DNA from: Polynucleobacter hirudinilacicola
Lineage (GTDB): Bacteria; Pseudomonadota; Gammaproteobacteria; Burkholderiales; Burkholderiaceae
Reading direction: 5' to 3'
NCBI RefSeq assembly: GCF_002192535.1
Contig: NZ_NAIA01000003.1
Location: 589,954 to 653,953, forward strand
Length of the DNA stretch: 64,000 nucleotides
Each line of letters starts with the position of its first letter. Positions within the stretch are counted from its first letter, which is position 1. A model generated the notes under the pieces. The model worked only from the letters and a program-made list of their open reading frames with translations, searched no databases and was not told the DNA's origin. Of the stretch, positions 1 to 8,221 are shown piece by piece. A program made the translations under genes and the position numbers.

Positions 1-1
1 A

Positions 2-826
2 ACTCTAGAAATTCAAAAAGGTAATAAAACCTTATTTGGTTACCCTGCTTTAGTAGATCGTGGCGATTATTGCGATCTAGAAGTATTTGATGATCTACTA
101 GAAGCCAGAAAGCAACATCACCTAGGATTACGTCGTCTTTTTGTGCTGAGTAATAAAGACACACTCAAGGCATTGCAAAAACAATTGCCTGGCATTCGAG
201 AGTTGGGATTGCTTTTTATCAATGTAGGCTCGGTAGAGGGATTGCTGGAGCAGATTCTCAATCTGGCGCTCGAGCGTGCATTCATGACAGAACCACTACC
301 GGTCAATGCCGAGCAATTTGCTGAGCGTTTACAGGCAGGCAAGCCGCGATTGGCATTAATCGCTCAAGAGGTCGCACGTCATGCCTTAAATGCACTTCAA
401 GCACATACTGATTTACAAAAGAAGATGGCCAGCGCAAAAGCGGCATCACCTGCCGCCTATACCGACATGCAAGCGCAAATGCAGGGACTCATTTTTTCCA
501 AGTTTGTAGCTGAGATTCCTTATGGCCAGCTGGTTCACCTGCCGCGCTACTTGAAGGGGATTGCTATGAGGATCGATAAGTTACGTTCCAATCCAGGCCG
601 GGATGCTCAATGTCAAAAAGATTGGGAATCAGTTGCAAGGCCTTGGCAAAAATTGCTACAAGGCAGCAAGGGTTCGGCCTCTTATGCCATGATCGAGGAT
701 CAGGCTTTACACGATTTCCGGTGGCAGCTGGAAGAGTTGAGGGTAGCTTTATATGCTCAAGAACTCAAAACCCCAACCCCAATGTCCTTAAAGCGACTGG
801 AAAAGGTTTTAGCCAGCTTGCGCTAA
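2..826 (+). CDS. hrpA: ATP-dependent RNA helicase HrpA, C-terminal part (5' truncated by window)
   Basis: The frame is open from base 2 to the stop at 826, so the gene enters from the left and only its last 274 codons are visible. The residues match the C-terminal region (DUF3418 type) of bacterial HrpA, a DEAH-box RNA helicase: a stretch like FGYPALVDRGDYCDLEVFDD, then HHLGLRRLF, and a tail ending MSLKRLEKVLASLR. The helicase motifs would lie upstream, outside the window. The internal ATG at 143 is not a real start, because the homologous region continues upstream of it. HrpA acts on mRNA and ribosome-related RNA in the cytoplasm. The identification rests on family-typical tail motifs, without the catalytic core. 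Confidence 0.85.
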   Translation, partial: TLEIQKGNKTLFGYPALVDRGDYCDLEVFDDLLEARKQHHLGLRRLFVLSNKDTLKALQKQLPGIRELGLLFINVGSVEGLLEQILNLALERAFMTEPLPVNAEQFAERLQAGKPRLALIAQEVARHALNALQAHTDLQKKMASAKAASPAAYTDMQAQMQGLIFSKFVAEIPYGQLVHLPRYLKGIAMRIDKLRSNPGRDAQCQKDWESVARPWQKLLQGSKGSASYAMIEDQALHDFRWQLEELRVALYAQELKTPTPMSLKRLEKVLASLR

Positions 827-885
827 GTCAAATCCATCAAGCTTTAGAGGTCTTTCGCCAAGCATTCATTGCTTACAATAGGGGA

Positions 886-1920
886 ATGTACACATTTATT
901 ACAACTAGAGGTTTTCGCAATATTGCTACCTCTTCTATATTTAGCTTACTTTTAGTAAACCCTGCCATTGCGCAAACTGCTAGCGCTCCAAATGCCGTGC
1001 CAGCTGCCAACCAACCAAAATTGGCAGTCATTCTCAATTCAGGTGAAGCCTCAGTGAGTTTGATTGATATGCCAAGCCGTCAAGTGATTAAGACGGTCCA
1101 TGTTGGTAAAGAACCTCATCATCTGATGATCACCCCAGATCAAAAAACCTTGTTAATTGCTAATGCAGTGGGGAATGATATTGTTTTAATGAATCCCACA
1201 ACCGGTGAGTTGACTGGCAGAATCCCGAACATTATTGATCCATACCAAATTGGTTATTCACCAAATCATAAGTGGTTTGTAGCCAATGGAAATCGTTTAG
1301 ATCGTGTCGATATTTATGCTGCAAATGGCGCTGATCTAAAACTAGCCAAAACAGTAAAGTTGGCTAAGACACCTAGTCATATTGCTTTCACAGCGGATAG
1401 CAAAATTGCTTTTATTACTTTGCAAGACTCTAACGAGCTAGCAGCAATTGATTTAGAAACGCAAAATGTACTGTGGGTAATGCCTACAGGTAAAGTGCCC
1501 GCCGGCCTATGGATGACCCCTGGAGATCAATATCTCTTGGTGGGTATTACTGGTGAAGACTATGTGCAGGTGATTGATTGGAAGGCGCATAAAGAAGTGA
1601 AGCGCATTACAACCGGTAAGGGCGCGCATAACTTCCGGCCCCTAGGCGACAAAAAGCATGTCTTTGTGAGTAATCGGATTGCATCATCTATCAGCCTAAT
1701 TAATATGCAAACCTTAGAGAAGGTTGGCGATATTACGGGGCTTCCTGCAGGGCCTGATGATATGGAAATTACACCTGATGGCAAAACTTTATGGGTTACT
1801 TTACGTTTTTCTAAAAAGGTAGGCGTGATTGATATTCCTTCTATGAAACTCATGACGGTGATTCCAGTGGGAAAATCACCCCACGGTGTGTTCTTTTCTC
1901 CTAGAGCTTCCTGGGAATAA
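886..1920 (+). CDS. Exported YVTN-type beta-propeller protein
   Basis: This 344-residue protein has an N-terminal hydrophobic segment (residues about 12-26) ending in NPAIAQ, consistent with Sec export to the periplasm. The rest is a series of about 40-residue blades with the YVTN/NHL-type rhythm, for example VSLIDMPSRQVIKTVHVGKE, followed by PHHLMITPDQKTLLIANA. Such propellers usually bind proteins or ligands; no catalytic motif is visible. I chose the ATG at 886 because it begins the signal peptide; the frame is open further upstream, but that part overlaps hrpA. AGGGG lies directly against this ATG, closer than a normal ribosome binding site. The gene lies 8 bp before a secreted deacetylase, which suggests co-transcription and an envelope role. 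Its specific function is unknown. Confidence 0.75.
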   Translation: MYTFITTRGFRNIATSSIFSLLLVNPAIAQTASAPNAVPAANQPKLAVILNSGEASVSLIDMPSRQVIKTVHVGKEPHHLMITPDQKTLLIANAVGNDIVLMNPTTGELTGRIPNIIDPYQIGYSPNHKWFVANGNRLDRVDIYAANGADLKLAKTVKLAKTPSHIAFTADSKIAFITLQDSNELAAIDLETQNVLWVMPTGKVPAGLWMTPGDQYLLVGITGEDYVQVIDWKAHKEVKRITTGKGAHNFRPLGDKKHVFVSNRIASSISLINMQTLEKVGDITGLPAGPDDMEITPDGKTLWVTLRFSKKVGVIDIPSMKLMTVIPVGKSPHGVFFSPRASWE

Positions 1921-1928
1921 TATTCACC

Positions 1929-2717
1929 ATGAAGTACAAGCAAGTCATTCAACTAACAGCCGCGTTCATACTCGGCTGTTTTGTATTTGGTGCGACTGCC
2001 CAAGCTACAGCTTGCAATAAAACGGTTTACCTGACATTTGATACAGGCAATATGGCAGTTGCTGAAAAAGTGGCTGAGATATTGAAGCGACAAGACGTCA
2101 AAGCCACTTTTTTCCTATCCAATGAAAAGACTTTACGAGGCGACTTCGCTTTAGATGATTCTTGGAAAGCCTATTGGCAGGAGCGGCTTAAAGAGGGGCA
2201 TCACTTTGGTAGCCATACTTATGATCACACCTATTTTGTAAAAGATGGCCCTAAAAGCGAAGTCTTTGTGCAGTCTCAGTTTGGGCCTAAAGCTGGTATG
2301 ACGGTTCTGTACAACGAGGCCTCCATATGTAAGGAGATTCGCCGGGTGGATCAACGCTTTGTAGAGTTAACTGGACAGCCATTGCAAAAGATCTGGCGTG
2401 CCCCCGGTGGTAAAACTTCGCATACTTTGATTCGGATGGGGGATATGTGTGGCTATCAGCACTTTGGATGGGCACCGGCTGGATTTTTAGGTGATGAGCT
2501 CAATTCTGATCAATATCCCAATAGCCATCTTTTAGAAAAAGCTAGTCGCAAGATCAAAGACGGTGATATCACCATGGCTCACCTGGGCATTTGGTCCAGA
2601 AAAGATCCTTGGGCGCCTGCAGTACTAGAGCAGTTAATCCTAAACCTCAAGGGTCGCGGCTTTTGCTTTGGCACTTTGCCTAAGGTCAACAAAAAATTGG
2701 TAGATCAGTCAAAATAA
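1929..2717 (+). CDS. Exported polysaccharide deacetylase family protein (NodB domain)
   Basis: This 262-residue protein has a signal peptide (residues about 1-28, ending GATAQATA) followed by a NodB-type carbohydrate esterase 4 domain. Motif 1 reads TFDTG (36-40), where the family norm is TFDDG: the first Asp (proposed catalytic base) is kept, but the second Asp, a metal ligand, is Thr39. Motif 2 is intact as HTYDH (96-100), giving both metal-binding His. RAPGG (157-161) fits motif 3. Family members remove N- or O-acetyl groups from peptidoglycan or other glycans. Cys29 lies at the mature start but has no proper lipobox. The neighbours are a secreted propeller upstream and a membrane hydroxylase 3 bp downstream. 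The substrate cannot be told from the sequence. Confidence 0.8.
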   Translation: MKYKQVIQLTAAFILGCFVFGATAQATACNKTVYLTFDTGNMAVAEKVAEILKRQDVKATFFLSNEKTLRGDFALDDSWKAYWQERLKEGHHFGSHTYDHTYFVKDGPKSEVFVQSQFGPKAGMTVLYNEASICKEIRRVDQRFVELTGQPLQKIWRAPGGKTSHTLIRMGDMCGYQHFGWAPAGFLGDELNSDQYPNSHLLEKASRKIKDGDITMAHLGIWSRKDPWAPAVLEQLILNLKGRGFCFGTLPKVNKKLVDQSK

Positions 2718-2720
2718 AGC

Positions 2721-3692
2721 ATGGATTTGAGTTCTATCACCTCAGCAATCTCAAGCGCTTACGGTAGCGTTCAGGAGTTTTTGTTTGCCAAGATTGTTGG
2801 ACCGCTGCTATATCAATTTGATTTGATGTCCTGGGCGGAAGATGTCTTTGATGGCATGGATTGGTTTTTATTTGGTTGCATTCAGATTTTTCTGATTATG
2901 ACTGTTCTCCGAACCTGGGAGCGTTTCGCCCCAGCAGAGACCCAGGAGCGTTTTGCTAAGACGAGCAGGGCAGATGTACTCTATACCTTATTCCATCGCC
3001 TAGGTATCTTTCATGGATTAGTCTTTATTACATTGTCAGGATTATTTTTTCAGATTGATTCGGTCTTGCATGATTTTCGTTTTGCCCGTTTGAACGTCGA
3101 GTCTTGGTGGCCTGGGGTGACCTCTATTCCGATGGTGAGTTTCTTGGTTTACTTGATCCTGTTGGATCTTGTGGGCTACTTCTATCATCGCGCCTCCCAT
3201 ACTTTTAATTGGTGGTGGCAGCTGCATGCACTTCATCACAGTCAAACAGTGATGACTGCATGGTCTGATAACCGCAATCACATCCTAGACGACATTATGG
3301 ATGCAGCGGTAACAGCATTTTTTGCACTTCTGTTTGGTGTCTCCCCGGGTCAATTCATTATCTTGATTGCGTTGAGTCAATTGATTCAGAGCTGGCAACA
3401 TGCCAATATCAAAGTGCACTTGGGTAAAGCGCAATATCTTTTGGTGTCGCCCATGTTTCATCGCATGCATCATGCGGTAGGATATGGTCACGAAGCGCAA
3501 GGCAAGCCTGGTGTATTGGGCGGTTGTAATTTTGGCGTTTTGTTTCCGTGGTGGGATGTATTGTTTAAAACAGCCATTTTCCCTAAAGAGGTCTATCCTA
3601 CGGGTGTCAGAAACCTAAAGGTATCGCACAATATTCTGACTCAGCAGTGGCAAGGTCTTGTGCACTCAGTTAAAGAGTTCATGCCAAAGTAA
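2721..3692 (+). CDS. Fatty acid hydroxylase / sterol desaturase family membrane protein
   Basis: This 323-residue integral membrane protein has hydrophobic segments around residues 48-65, 95-112, 136-154 and 196-222. The histidine clusters of the membrane di-iron hydroxylase family are all present: HRASH (156-160), HALHH (169-173) and HRMHH (247-251), plus His187 in NRNH. These would hold a di-iron centre that hydroxylates or desaturates a lipid using O2. Bacterial members act on fatty acids, sterol-like lipids or carotenoids, and the substrate here is not evident. The start ATG is 3 bp after the deacetylase stop, so the two are probably translated from one mRNA. Confidence 0.85.
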   Translation: MDLSSITSAISSAYGSVQEFLFAKIVGPLLYQFDLMSWAEDVFDGMDWFLFGCIQIFLIMTVLRTWERFAPAETQERFAKTSRADVLYTLFHRLGIFHGLVFITLSGLFFQIDSVLHDFRFARLNVESWWPGVTSIPMVSFLVYLILLDLVGYFYHRASHTFNWWWQLHALHHSQTVMTAWSDNRNHILDDIMDAAVTAFFALLFGVSPGQFIILIALSQLIQSWQHANIKVHLGKAQYLLVSPMFHRMHHAVGYGHEAQGKPGVLGGCNFGVLFPWWDVLFKTAIFPKEVYPTGVRNLKVSHNILTQQWQGLVHSVKEFMPK

Positions 3693-3736
3693 TTCAATGA
3701 AGTCAGGCGTGCGAAGTGGCATGCAATAGGAGTTTT

Positions 3737-4606
3737 ATGGTTGGACTGCCTCAAGTATTTAAATCTTTTGGATTAGCTCTGGTGGGAACAATGCATCCAA
3801 GGATGCTGTGGCTAAGCTTGCGACCATTCTTGATCGTATCGATTCTTTGGGGCTGCTTGATTTGGCTCACATGGACTCCGGCACTTGCTCTGCTGAGTGA
3901 ATTTTTGACGAACTCCCTGTTTACTAATTGGATTCAAGAGGGCTTGATCTGGGCTGGCTTTGAAAACGCCAGGGCGTGGATTGCCCCCTTATTTTTTGTC
4001 ATGCTAATCATTCCCTTGATCACCATTAGCTTGCTAGTATTGATCGCCTTTTCAACCGTTCCAGCGATTGTGAAGATTGTGGTGAGACAGGCGCACTATC
4101 AAGATTTAGAGTGCAAGCGTGGCGGCGGTTTGTTGGGTAGTTTGATTTATACCCTGTGGTCAGCATTGATCTGCCTTGCCTTGGTGATGTTGACATTGCC
4201 AGTGTGGTGGGTTCCTCCGCTGGTAGCCGTACTGCCACCATTGCTCTGGGGCTGGTTAACCATGCGCCTCATGTCTTACGATGTACTTGCTAAACATGCT
4301 AGCGTGGAGGAGCGCGATCAGCTCTTAGAAAAATATCGCTGGCCTCTGCTATGCATGGGGATTGCCTCTGGAATGCTTGGCGCAGTGCCTACTTTCTTCT
4401 GGGCTACATCGGCACTAGCCTTGGTTTTATTTCCGATTGTGAGCTTTGTGGCGCTTTGGATTTATTCTCTCATCTTTGTATTTGCCGGTCTTTGGTTTAG
4501 CCATTTCCTACTAGATGCTTTAAAGGAGTTGCGGGATGAAGAATTGGATAAAGCCTTAACAGTGCAATCGCGTGTAGTTGATATGGAACTTCCTTACCAT
4601 GGTTGA
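3737..4606 (+). CDS. EI24 / CysZ-like integral membrane protein
   Basis: This 289-residue protein is strongly hydrophobic, with about six membrane segments (for example residues 28-45, 72-105, 140-180, 208-265). The pattern resembles the EI24 domain family that includes CysZ, a sulfate-uptake protein, but no signature specific to CysZ is visible, so a transport role for sulfate is only one possibility. I start at ATG 3737 because AGGAG lies at 3728-3732 with a 4-base gap; an in-frame GTG at 3716 would add seven residues without a good ribosome site. The 3' end overlaps one possible start of the following cinA-like gene. Confidence 0.65.
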   Translation: MVGLPQVFKSFGLALVGTMHPRMLWLSLRPFLIVSILWGCLIWLTWTPALALLSEFLTNSLFTNWIQEGLIWAGFENARAWIAPLFFVMLIIPLITISLLVLIAFSTVPAIVKIVVRQAHYQDLECKRGGGLLGSLIYTLWSALICLALVMLTLPVWWVPPLVAVLPPLLWGWLTMRLMSYDVLAKHASVEERDQLLEKYRWPLLCMGIASGMLGAVPTFFWATSALALVLFPIVSFVALWIYSLIFVFAGLWFSHFLLDALKELRDEELDKALTVQSRVVDMELPYHG

Positions 4607-4631
4607 TGTAACAAAAGTAGTTGAAATAGAC

Positions 4632-5456
4632 ATGCCCAATACAGCGCAACGCCGCTTCGGCTTGATTGTGATTGGCGATGAGATTTTGTCAGGTCGTCGT
4701 CAAGATAAACATATGGCGACATTGATTGAGCTTCTCAATGAGCGCGGCTTAAGCTTGGCATGGGCAAAATATGTTGCTGATGATTCTGCTCAAATTACCG
4801 CAACTCTCAAAGAAAGTTTTGCAAGCGGTGATGTGGTGTTTAGTACTGGCGGTATTGGTGCAACACCAGATGATCACACGCGTCAATGCGCTGCATTAGC
4901 TTTGGGAACAACTATTGCATTACATCCAACTGCGCAGGAATTAATTGCAGGTCGTATTCAGACGATGGCAGAAGGTGACCCTATCAAAGCAGATTTAAAG
5001 ACACCCGAGAATCAACATCGTTTCAAGATGGGTGAGTTTCCGATTGGCAGTGACATCATTCCTAATCCTTATAACCAGATTCCGGGCTTTCGGATTAAAG
5101 AGCATCACTTTGTTCCAGGCTTTCCGGTCATGGCAGCGCCCATGATGGCCTGGTGCTTAGATACGCATTACCAAGATCTCTTTCATCAAGAGAACTGGGC
5201 AGAGCAGAGCTTCATTGTTCCCAAAGGAATTGAATCCACCTTGACCCCATTAATGGAGCGCATAGAGGCCAATTTTCCAGGTGTGAAGGTCTTTAGTCTG
5301 CCCTCGGTGGGCGATGCTAAAAAGGGCGGTGTGTACGCCCAGCGGCATATTGAATTGGGTATCAAAGGCAATGCCGATCTACTAGCAAGTGCTTGGATCG
5401 CCCTCAGAACGGGCACCCAAGAGCTCGGCTATGAAATCCACGATATCAACTCCTAA
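4632..5456 (+). CDS. cinA: Competence/damage-inducible protein A-like, MoCF domain only
   Basis: This protein of about 274 residues begins with the conserved block RFGLIVIGDEILSGRR and continues with STGGIGATPDDHT, both typical of the molybdopterin-binding (MoeA/MogA-like) half of CinA. The C-terminal deamidase half found in full CinA (over 400 residues) is absent, so this is the short COG1058-type form. Such proteins are linked to nicotinamide nucleotide repair or cofactor chemistry, but the activity of short forms is not settled. Starts at 4599 and 4632 are both possible; 4632 places the conserved block close to the N-terminus, while 4599 overlaps the upstream gene by 8 bases. Neither has a strong ribosome binding site. 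Confidence 0.8.
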   Translation: MPNTAQRRFGLIVIGDEILSGRRQDKHMATLIELLNERGLSLAWAKYVADDSAQITATLKESFASGDVVFSTGGIGATPDDHTRQCAALALGTTIALHPTAQELIAGRIQTMAEGDPIKADLKTPENQHRFKMGEFPIGSDIIPNPYNQIPGFRIKEHHFVPGFPVMAAPMMAWCLDTHYQDLFHQENWAEQSFIVPKGIESTLTPLMERIEANFPGVKVFSLPSVGDAKKGGVYAQRHIELGIKGNADLLASAWIALRTGTQELGYEIHDINS

Positions 5457-5459
5457 TTT

Positions 5460-5476
5460 TGCACTAAAGTAGTGCA
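5460..5476. promoter_or_regulatory. Distal NtrC-type binding site upstream of glnA
   Basis: This is the 17-bp dyad TGCACTAAAGTAGTGCA, matching the TGCAC-N7-GTGCA form of enteric NtrC sites. Its centre is 52 bp (about five helical turns) from a second similar site. Confidence 0.7.
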
Positions 5477-5511
5477 AAAAGAGTGTTTTTACCCATTTCT
5501 AGGGGTAATCT

Positions 5512-5528
5512 AGCACTTTAATAGTGCA
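5512..5528. promoter_or_regulatory. Proximal NtrC-type binding site upstream of glnA
   Basis: AGCACTTTAATAGTGCA is a near-perfect dyad with the same half-site spacing as the site at 5460-5476. The two face the same side of the helix and lie about 84 and 136 bp before the start point expected from the candidate sigma-54 promoter, which is like the enhancer layout at enteric glnA. Confidence 0.7.
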
Positions 5529-5577
5529 ATAATGGAGCTTCCCATTTGTTTGCTTCAGTAAATTACATACATCCATT

Positions 5578-5593
5578 AGGCATGTTTGGTGCC
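5578..5593 (+). promoter_or_regulatory. Candidate sigma-54 promoter (-24/-12) of glnA
   Basis: The invariant GG (5579-5580) and GC (5591-5592) are 10 bases apart, in AGGCAT then GTGCC, against the consensus TGGCAC-N5-TTGCA. The match outside the invariant dinucleotides is partial, and such a pair can occur by chance in 200 bp. Support comes mainly from its position downstream of two NtrC-type sites. No convincing sigma-70 promoter was seen in this gap. Confidence 0.4.
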
Positions 5594-5657
5594 TGGAATA
5601 AACAAGGGTGTATGCCTTAGGTTTGAATTCCGAATTTAGTTAATAGAGGAGATTTGC

Positions 5658-7073
5658 ATGACGAAGACCGTCGCTGATGTGATGAAGTTAGTTAAAGAGA
5701 AAGAATGTACTTTCGTTGATTTCCGCTTTGTTGATACAAAGGGTAAAGAACAACACACGACAGTTCCTATCTCTGCTTTTGACGAAGATAAATTTGAGAG
5801 CGGTCATGCATTTGACGGTTCTTCTATCGCTGGTTGGAAAGGTATTGAAGCTTCTGACATGTTGCTCAAACCAGATCCAACAGCTGCTTATATTGACCCA
5901 TTCTATGAAGAGCCAACATTAGTGTTGACTTGCGATGTTATCGAACCAGCTGATGGCAAAGGATACGACCGTGACCCACGTTCTATCGCAAAACGTGCTG
6001 AAGCGTATTTGAAGAGCACTGGTTTAGGCGACACAGCTTACTTTGGTCCAGAGCCAGAATTCTTTATTTTTGACGGCGTTCGTTGGGGTGCTGACATGCA
6101 AGGTTGCTTCGTGAAGATTGATTCCGAAGAAGCTCCATGGTCTTCCTCTAAAGAAATCGAAGGCGGTAACACAGGTCATCGTCCAGGCAAAAAAGGCGGC
6201 TACTTCCCAGTTGCTCCTGTTGATACATTCCAAGACATGCGTTCTGAAATGTGTTTGATTCTTGAATCATTGGGTATTCCAGTTGAAGTTCATCACCACG
6301 AAGTTGCTGGCCAAGGCCAAAACGAGTTGGGTACGAAGTTCAGCACATTAGTACAACGTGCTGACTGGACCATCTGGCAAAAGTATGTTGTTCAAAACGT
6401 AGCTCACGCTTACGGCAAGACTGCAACCTTTATGCCTAAGCCAGTAGTTGGCGATAACGGTTCTGGTATGCACGTTCACCAATCTGTTTGGAAGAACGGC
6501 GAGAACTTGTTTGCTGGTAACGGCTATGCAGGCTTGTCAGAATTCGCATTGTTCTACATTGGCGGCATCATCAAGCACGCTAAAGCATTGAACGCGATTA
6601 CTAACCCAGGTACAAACTCATACAAGCGTTTGGTGCCAGGCTTTGAAGCTCCAGTGAAGTTGGCTTACTCAGCACGTAACCGTTCTGCTTCAATTCGTAT
6701 TCCACACGTTCCAAGTCCTAAGGGTCGTCGTATCGAGACTCGTTTCCCAGATCCATTGGCAAACCCATACCTCTGCTTCTCCGCTTTGTTGATGGCTGGT
6801 TTGGATGGCGTACAAAATAAGATTCACCCAGGCGAAGCTGCTGATAAGAACTTGTATGACTTGCCACCAGAAGAAGATGCAAAGATCCCAACCGTTTGCG
6901 CAAGCTTGGAAGAAGCATTGGAAGCATTGAAGAAAGATCACGAGTTCTTGACTCGTGGTGGAGTATTTACAGAGTCTATGATTGATGCATATATCAATTT
7001 GAAGATGGAAGATGTCACACGTTTCCGTATGACTACTCATCCGATCGAATTTGATATGTACTACTCCCTGTAA
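5658..7073 (+). CDS. glnA: Glutamine synthetase, type I
   Basis: This 471-residue protein matches type I glutamine synthetase in length and motifs. [15 protein letters not shown] lies near residue 54, EPEFFIFD carries active-site acids, and [19 protein letters not shown] holds the ATP/glutamate region. [17 protein letters not shown] is the catalytic loop. [10 protein letters not shown] contains the Tyr (about residue 400) that GlnE adenylylates in the GSI-beta group, so post-translational control is expected. The enzyme joins ammonia to glutamate at the cost of ATP in the cytoplasm. The start ATG has AGAGGAG a few bases upstream. It is followed by ntrB-ntrC, preceded by two NtrC-type sites, and ended by a strong terminator at 7121. 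Confidence 0.98.
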   Translation: MTKTVADVMKLVKEKECTFVDFRFVDTKGKEQHTTVPISAFDEDKFESGHAFDGSSIAGWKGIEASDMLLKPDPTAAYIDPFYEEPTLVLTCDVIEPADGKGYDRDPRSIAKRAEAYLKSTGLGDTAYFGPEPEFFIFDGVRWGADMQGCFVKIDSEEAPWSSSKEIEGGNTGHRPGKKGGYFPVAPVDTFQDMRSEMCLILESLGIPVEVHHHEVAGQGQNELGTKFSTLVQRADWTIWQKYVVQNVAHAYGKTATFMPKPVVGDNGSGMHVHQSVWKNGENLFAGNGYAGLSEFALFYIGGIIKHAKALNAITNPGTNSYKRLVPGFEAPVKLAYSARNRSASIRIPHVPSPKGRRIETRFPDPLANPYLCFSALLMAGLDGVQNKIHPGEAADKNLYDLPPEEDAKIPTVCASLEEALEALKKDHEFLTRGGVFTESMIDAYINLKMEDVTRFRMTTHPIEFDMYYSL

Positions 7074-7087
7074 GCGAAGGAAAGAAC

Positions 7088-8221
7088 TTGAGCGCAGGTC
7101 TGTTGCGCAATTCGTTCAAGGGAGCAGCTTCGGCTGCTCCTTTTTTTCCGACATTGCTTGATCAGATGCCCAATGCCATTGTGGTATTTGCGGCTGAGAA
7201 CCAACAATTGGTTTATGTGAACCCGGCTGCCGAGACGGCGCTGGATCTGTCCCGTAAATCACTTGAGGGCCAGTCTGTGCACGATTTATTTGGTGATAAC
7301 GGCGCATTGAATGAGATGATTTCAGAAGTAAAGAAGGGTCATGTATTCGCGCAACGTCAAGAAATGGTTTTACATTCATTGCCAGGAAGTATTCATCAAG
7401 ATTCGATTCCAGCGCACGTAGTCATTGCCGCGCTGGATGATCCAGATCTCATCATGATGGAGTGGTTTCCCATTGACCAACAGTTGCGCAGTGAGCGCGA
7501 TGAACGTGTCACACAACAGGTCGAGGCCAATAAACAGTTAATGCGCAATTTAGCGCATGAGATTAAAAATCCATTAGGTGGGATTCGTGGTGCAGCTCAA
7601 CTATTAGAGTTTGAGTTGCCAGAAAAAGGCTTACGTGAATATACACAAGTCATCATTAAAGAATCTGACCGCCTACAAACGCTGGTAGATCGTTTGCTAG
7701 CTCCACATCGCAAAGCTCATGTGATTGAAGCATTCAATGTGCATGAAGCCCTCGAACGGGTTCGTAGTCTCGTGTTGGCTGAGTTTCCCAAAGGCTTAAA
7801 GATTGTTCGTAACTACGACACCAGTCTTCCAGATTTGATGGGTGATCGTGAGCAACTCATTCAGGCGGTGCTCAATATTGTTCATAACGCAGCGCAGGCC
7901 TTGTCTGAAGAAATCAATCAAGGTATTGCCCAAATTGAATTAAAAACCCGAGTAACACGTTCCGTCACGATTGCAAAGAAACGCTATAAGTTAGCAATGG
8001 ATTTGCATGTGATTGATAACGGACCGGGGATTCCAGAAGAAATCATTGAACGCATATTCTTTCCCTTGGTATCAGGGAGAGAGGGTGGTAGTGGCCTGGG
8101 TCTGACCTTGGCTCAAACCTTTGTTCAGCAACATCAGGGCTTTATTGCTTGTCAAAGTCGCCCTGGATGTACCGATTTCCATATTCAAATTCCATACCGT
8201 AGGCAGGAGAAGACATTATGA
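7088..8221 (+). CDS. ntrB: Nitrogen regulation sensor kinase NtrB (GlnL)
   Basis: This is the sensor kinase that controls NtrC phosphorylation according to nitrogen status, normally through PII. From the TTG start at 7088 it has 377 residues: a PAS-like region (about 22-130), the phosphoacceptor H157 in NLAHEIKNPLGG, the N box IVHNAAQAL (N267), the G1 box DNGPGIP (310-316) and GGSGLGLTLA. All catalytic motifs look intact. GAAGGAAAG just before 7088 favours the TTG start, but the glnA terminator lies within the first 20 codons. Later starts (TTG 7154, ATG 7166) would avoid the hairpin but lack a ribosome site and trim the PAS start. The end overlaps ntrC by 4 bases. Confidence 0.92.
   Translation: MSAGLLRNSFKGAASAAPFFPTLLDQMPNAIVVFAAENQQLVYVNPAAETALDLSRKSLEGQSVHDLFGDNGALNEMISEVKKGHVFAQRQEMVLHSLPGSIHQDSIPAHVVIAALDDPDLIMMEWFPIDQQLRSERDERVTQQVEANKQLMRNLAHEIKNPLGGIRGAAQLLEFELPEKGLREYTQVIIKESDRLQTLVDRLLAPHRKAHVIEAFNVHEALERVRSLVLAEFPKGLKIVRNYDTSLPDLMGDREQLIQAVLNIVHNAAQALSEEINQGIAQIELKTRVTRSVTIAKKRYKLAMDLHVIDNGPGIPEEIIERIFFPLVSGREGGSGLGLTLAQTFVQQHQGFIACQSRPGCTDFHIQIPYRRQEKTL
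7121..7147 (+). terminator. Rho-independent terminator of glnA, inside the ntrB reading frame
   Basis: An 8-bp GC-rich perfect stem (7121-7128 with 7133-7140) closes on a TTCG tetraloop and is followed by seven T (7141-7147). It lies 47 bp after the glnA stop and within codons 12-20 of ntrB, if ntrB starts at 7088. Confidence 0.9.

Noticed and set aside
610..885. Upstream extension of the beta-propeller reading frame into hrpA
   Set aside because: It overlaps the HrpA C-terminus and would bury the signal peptide, so the start at 886 was used.
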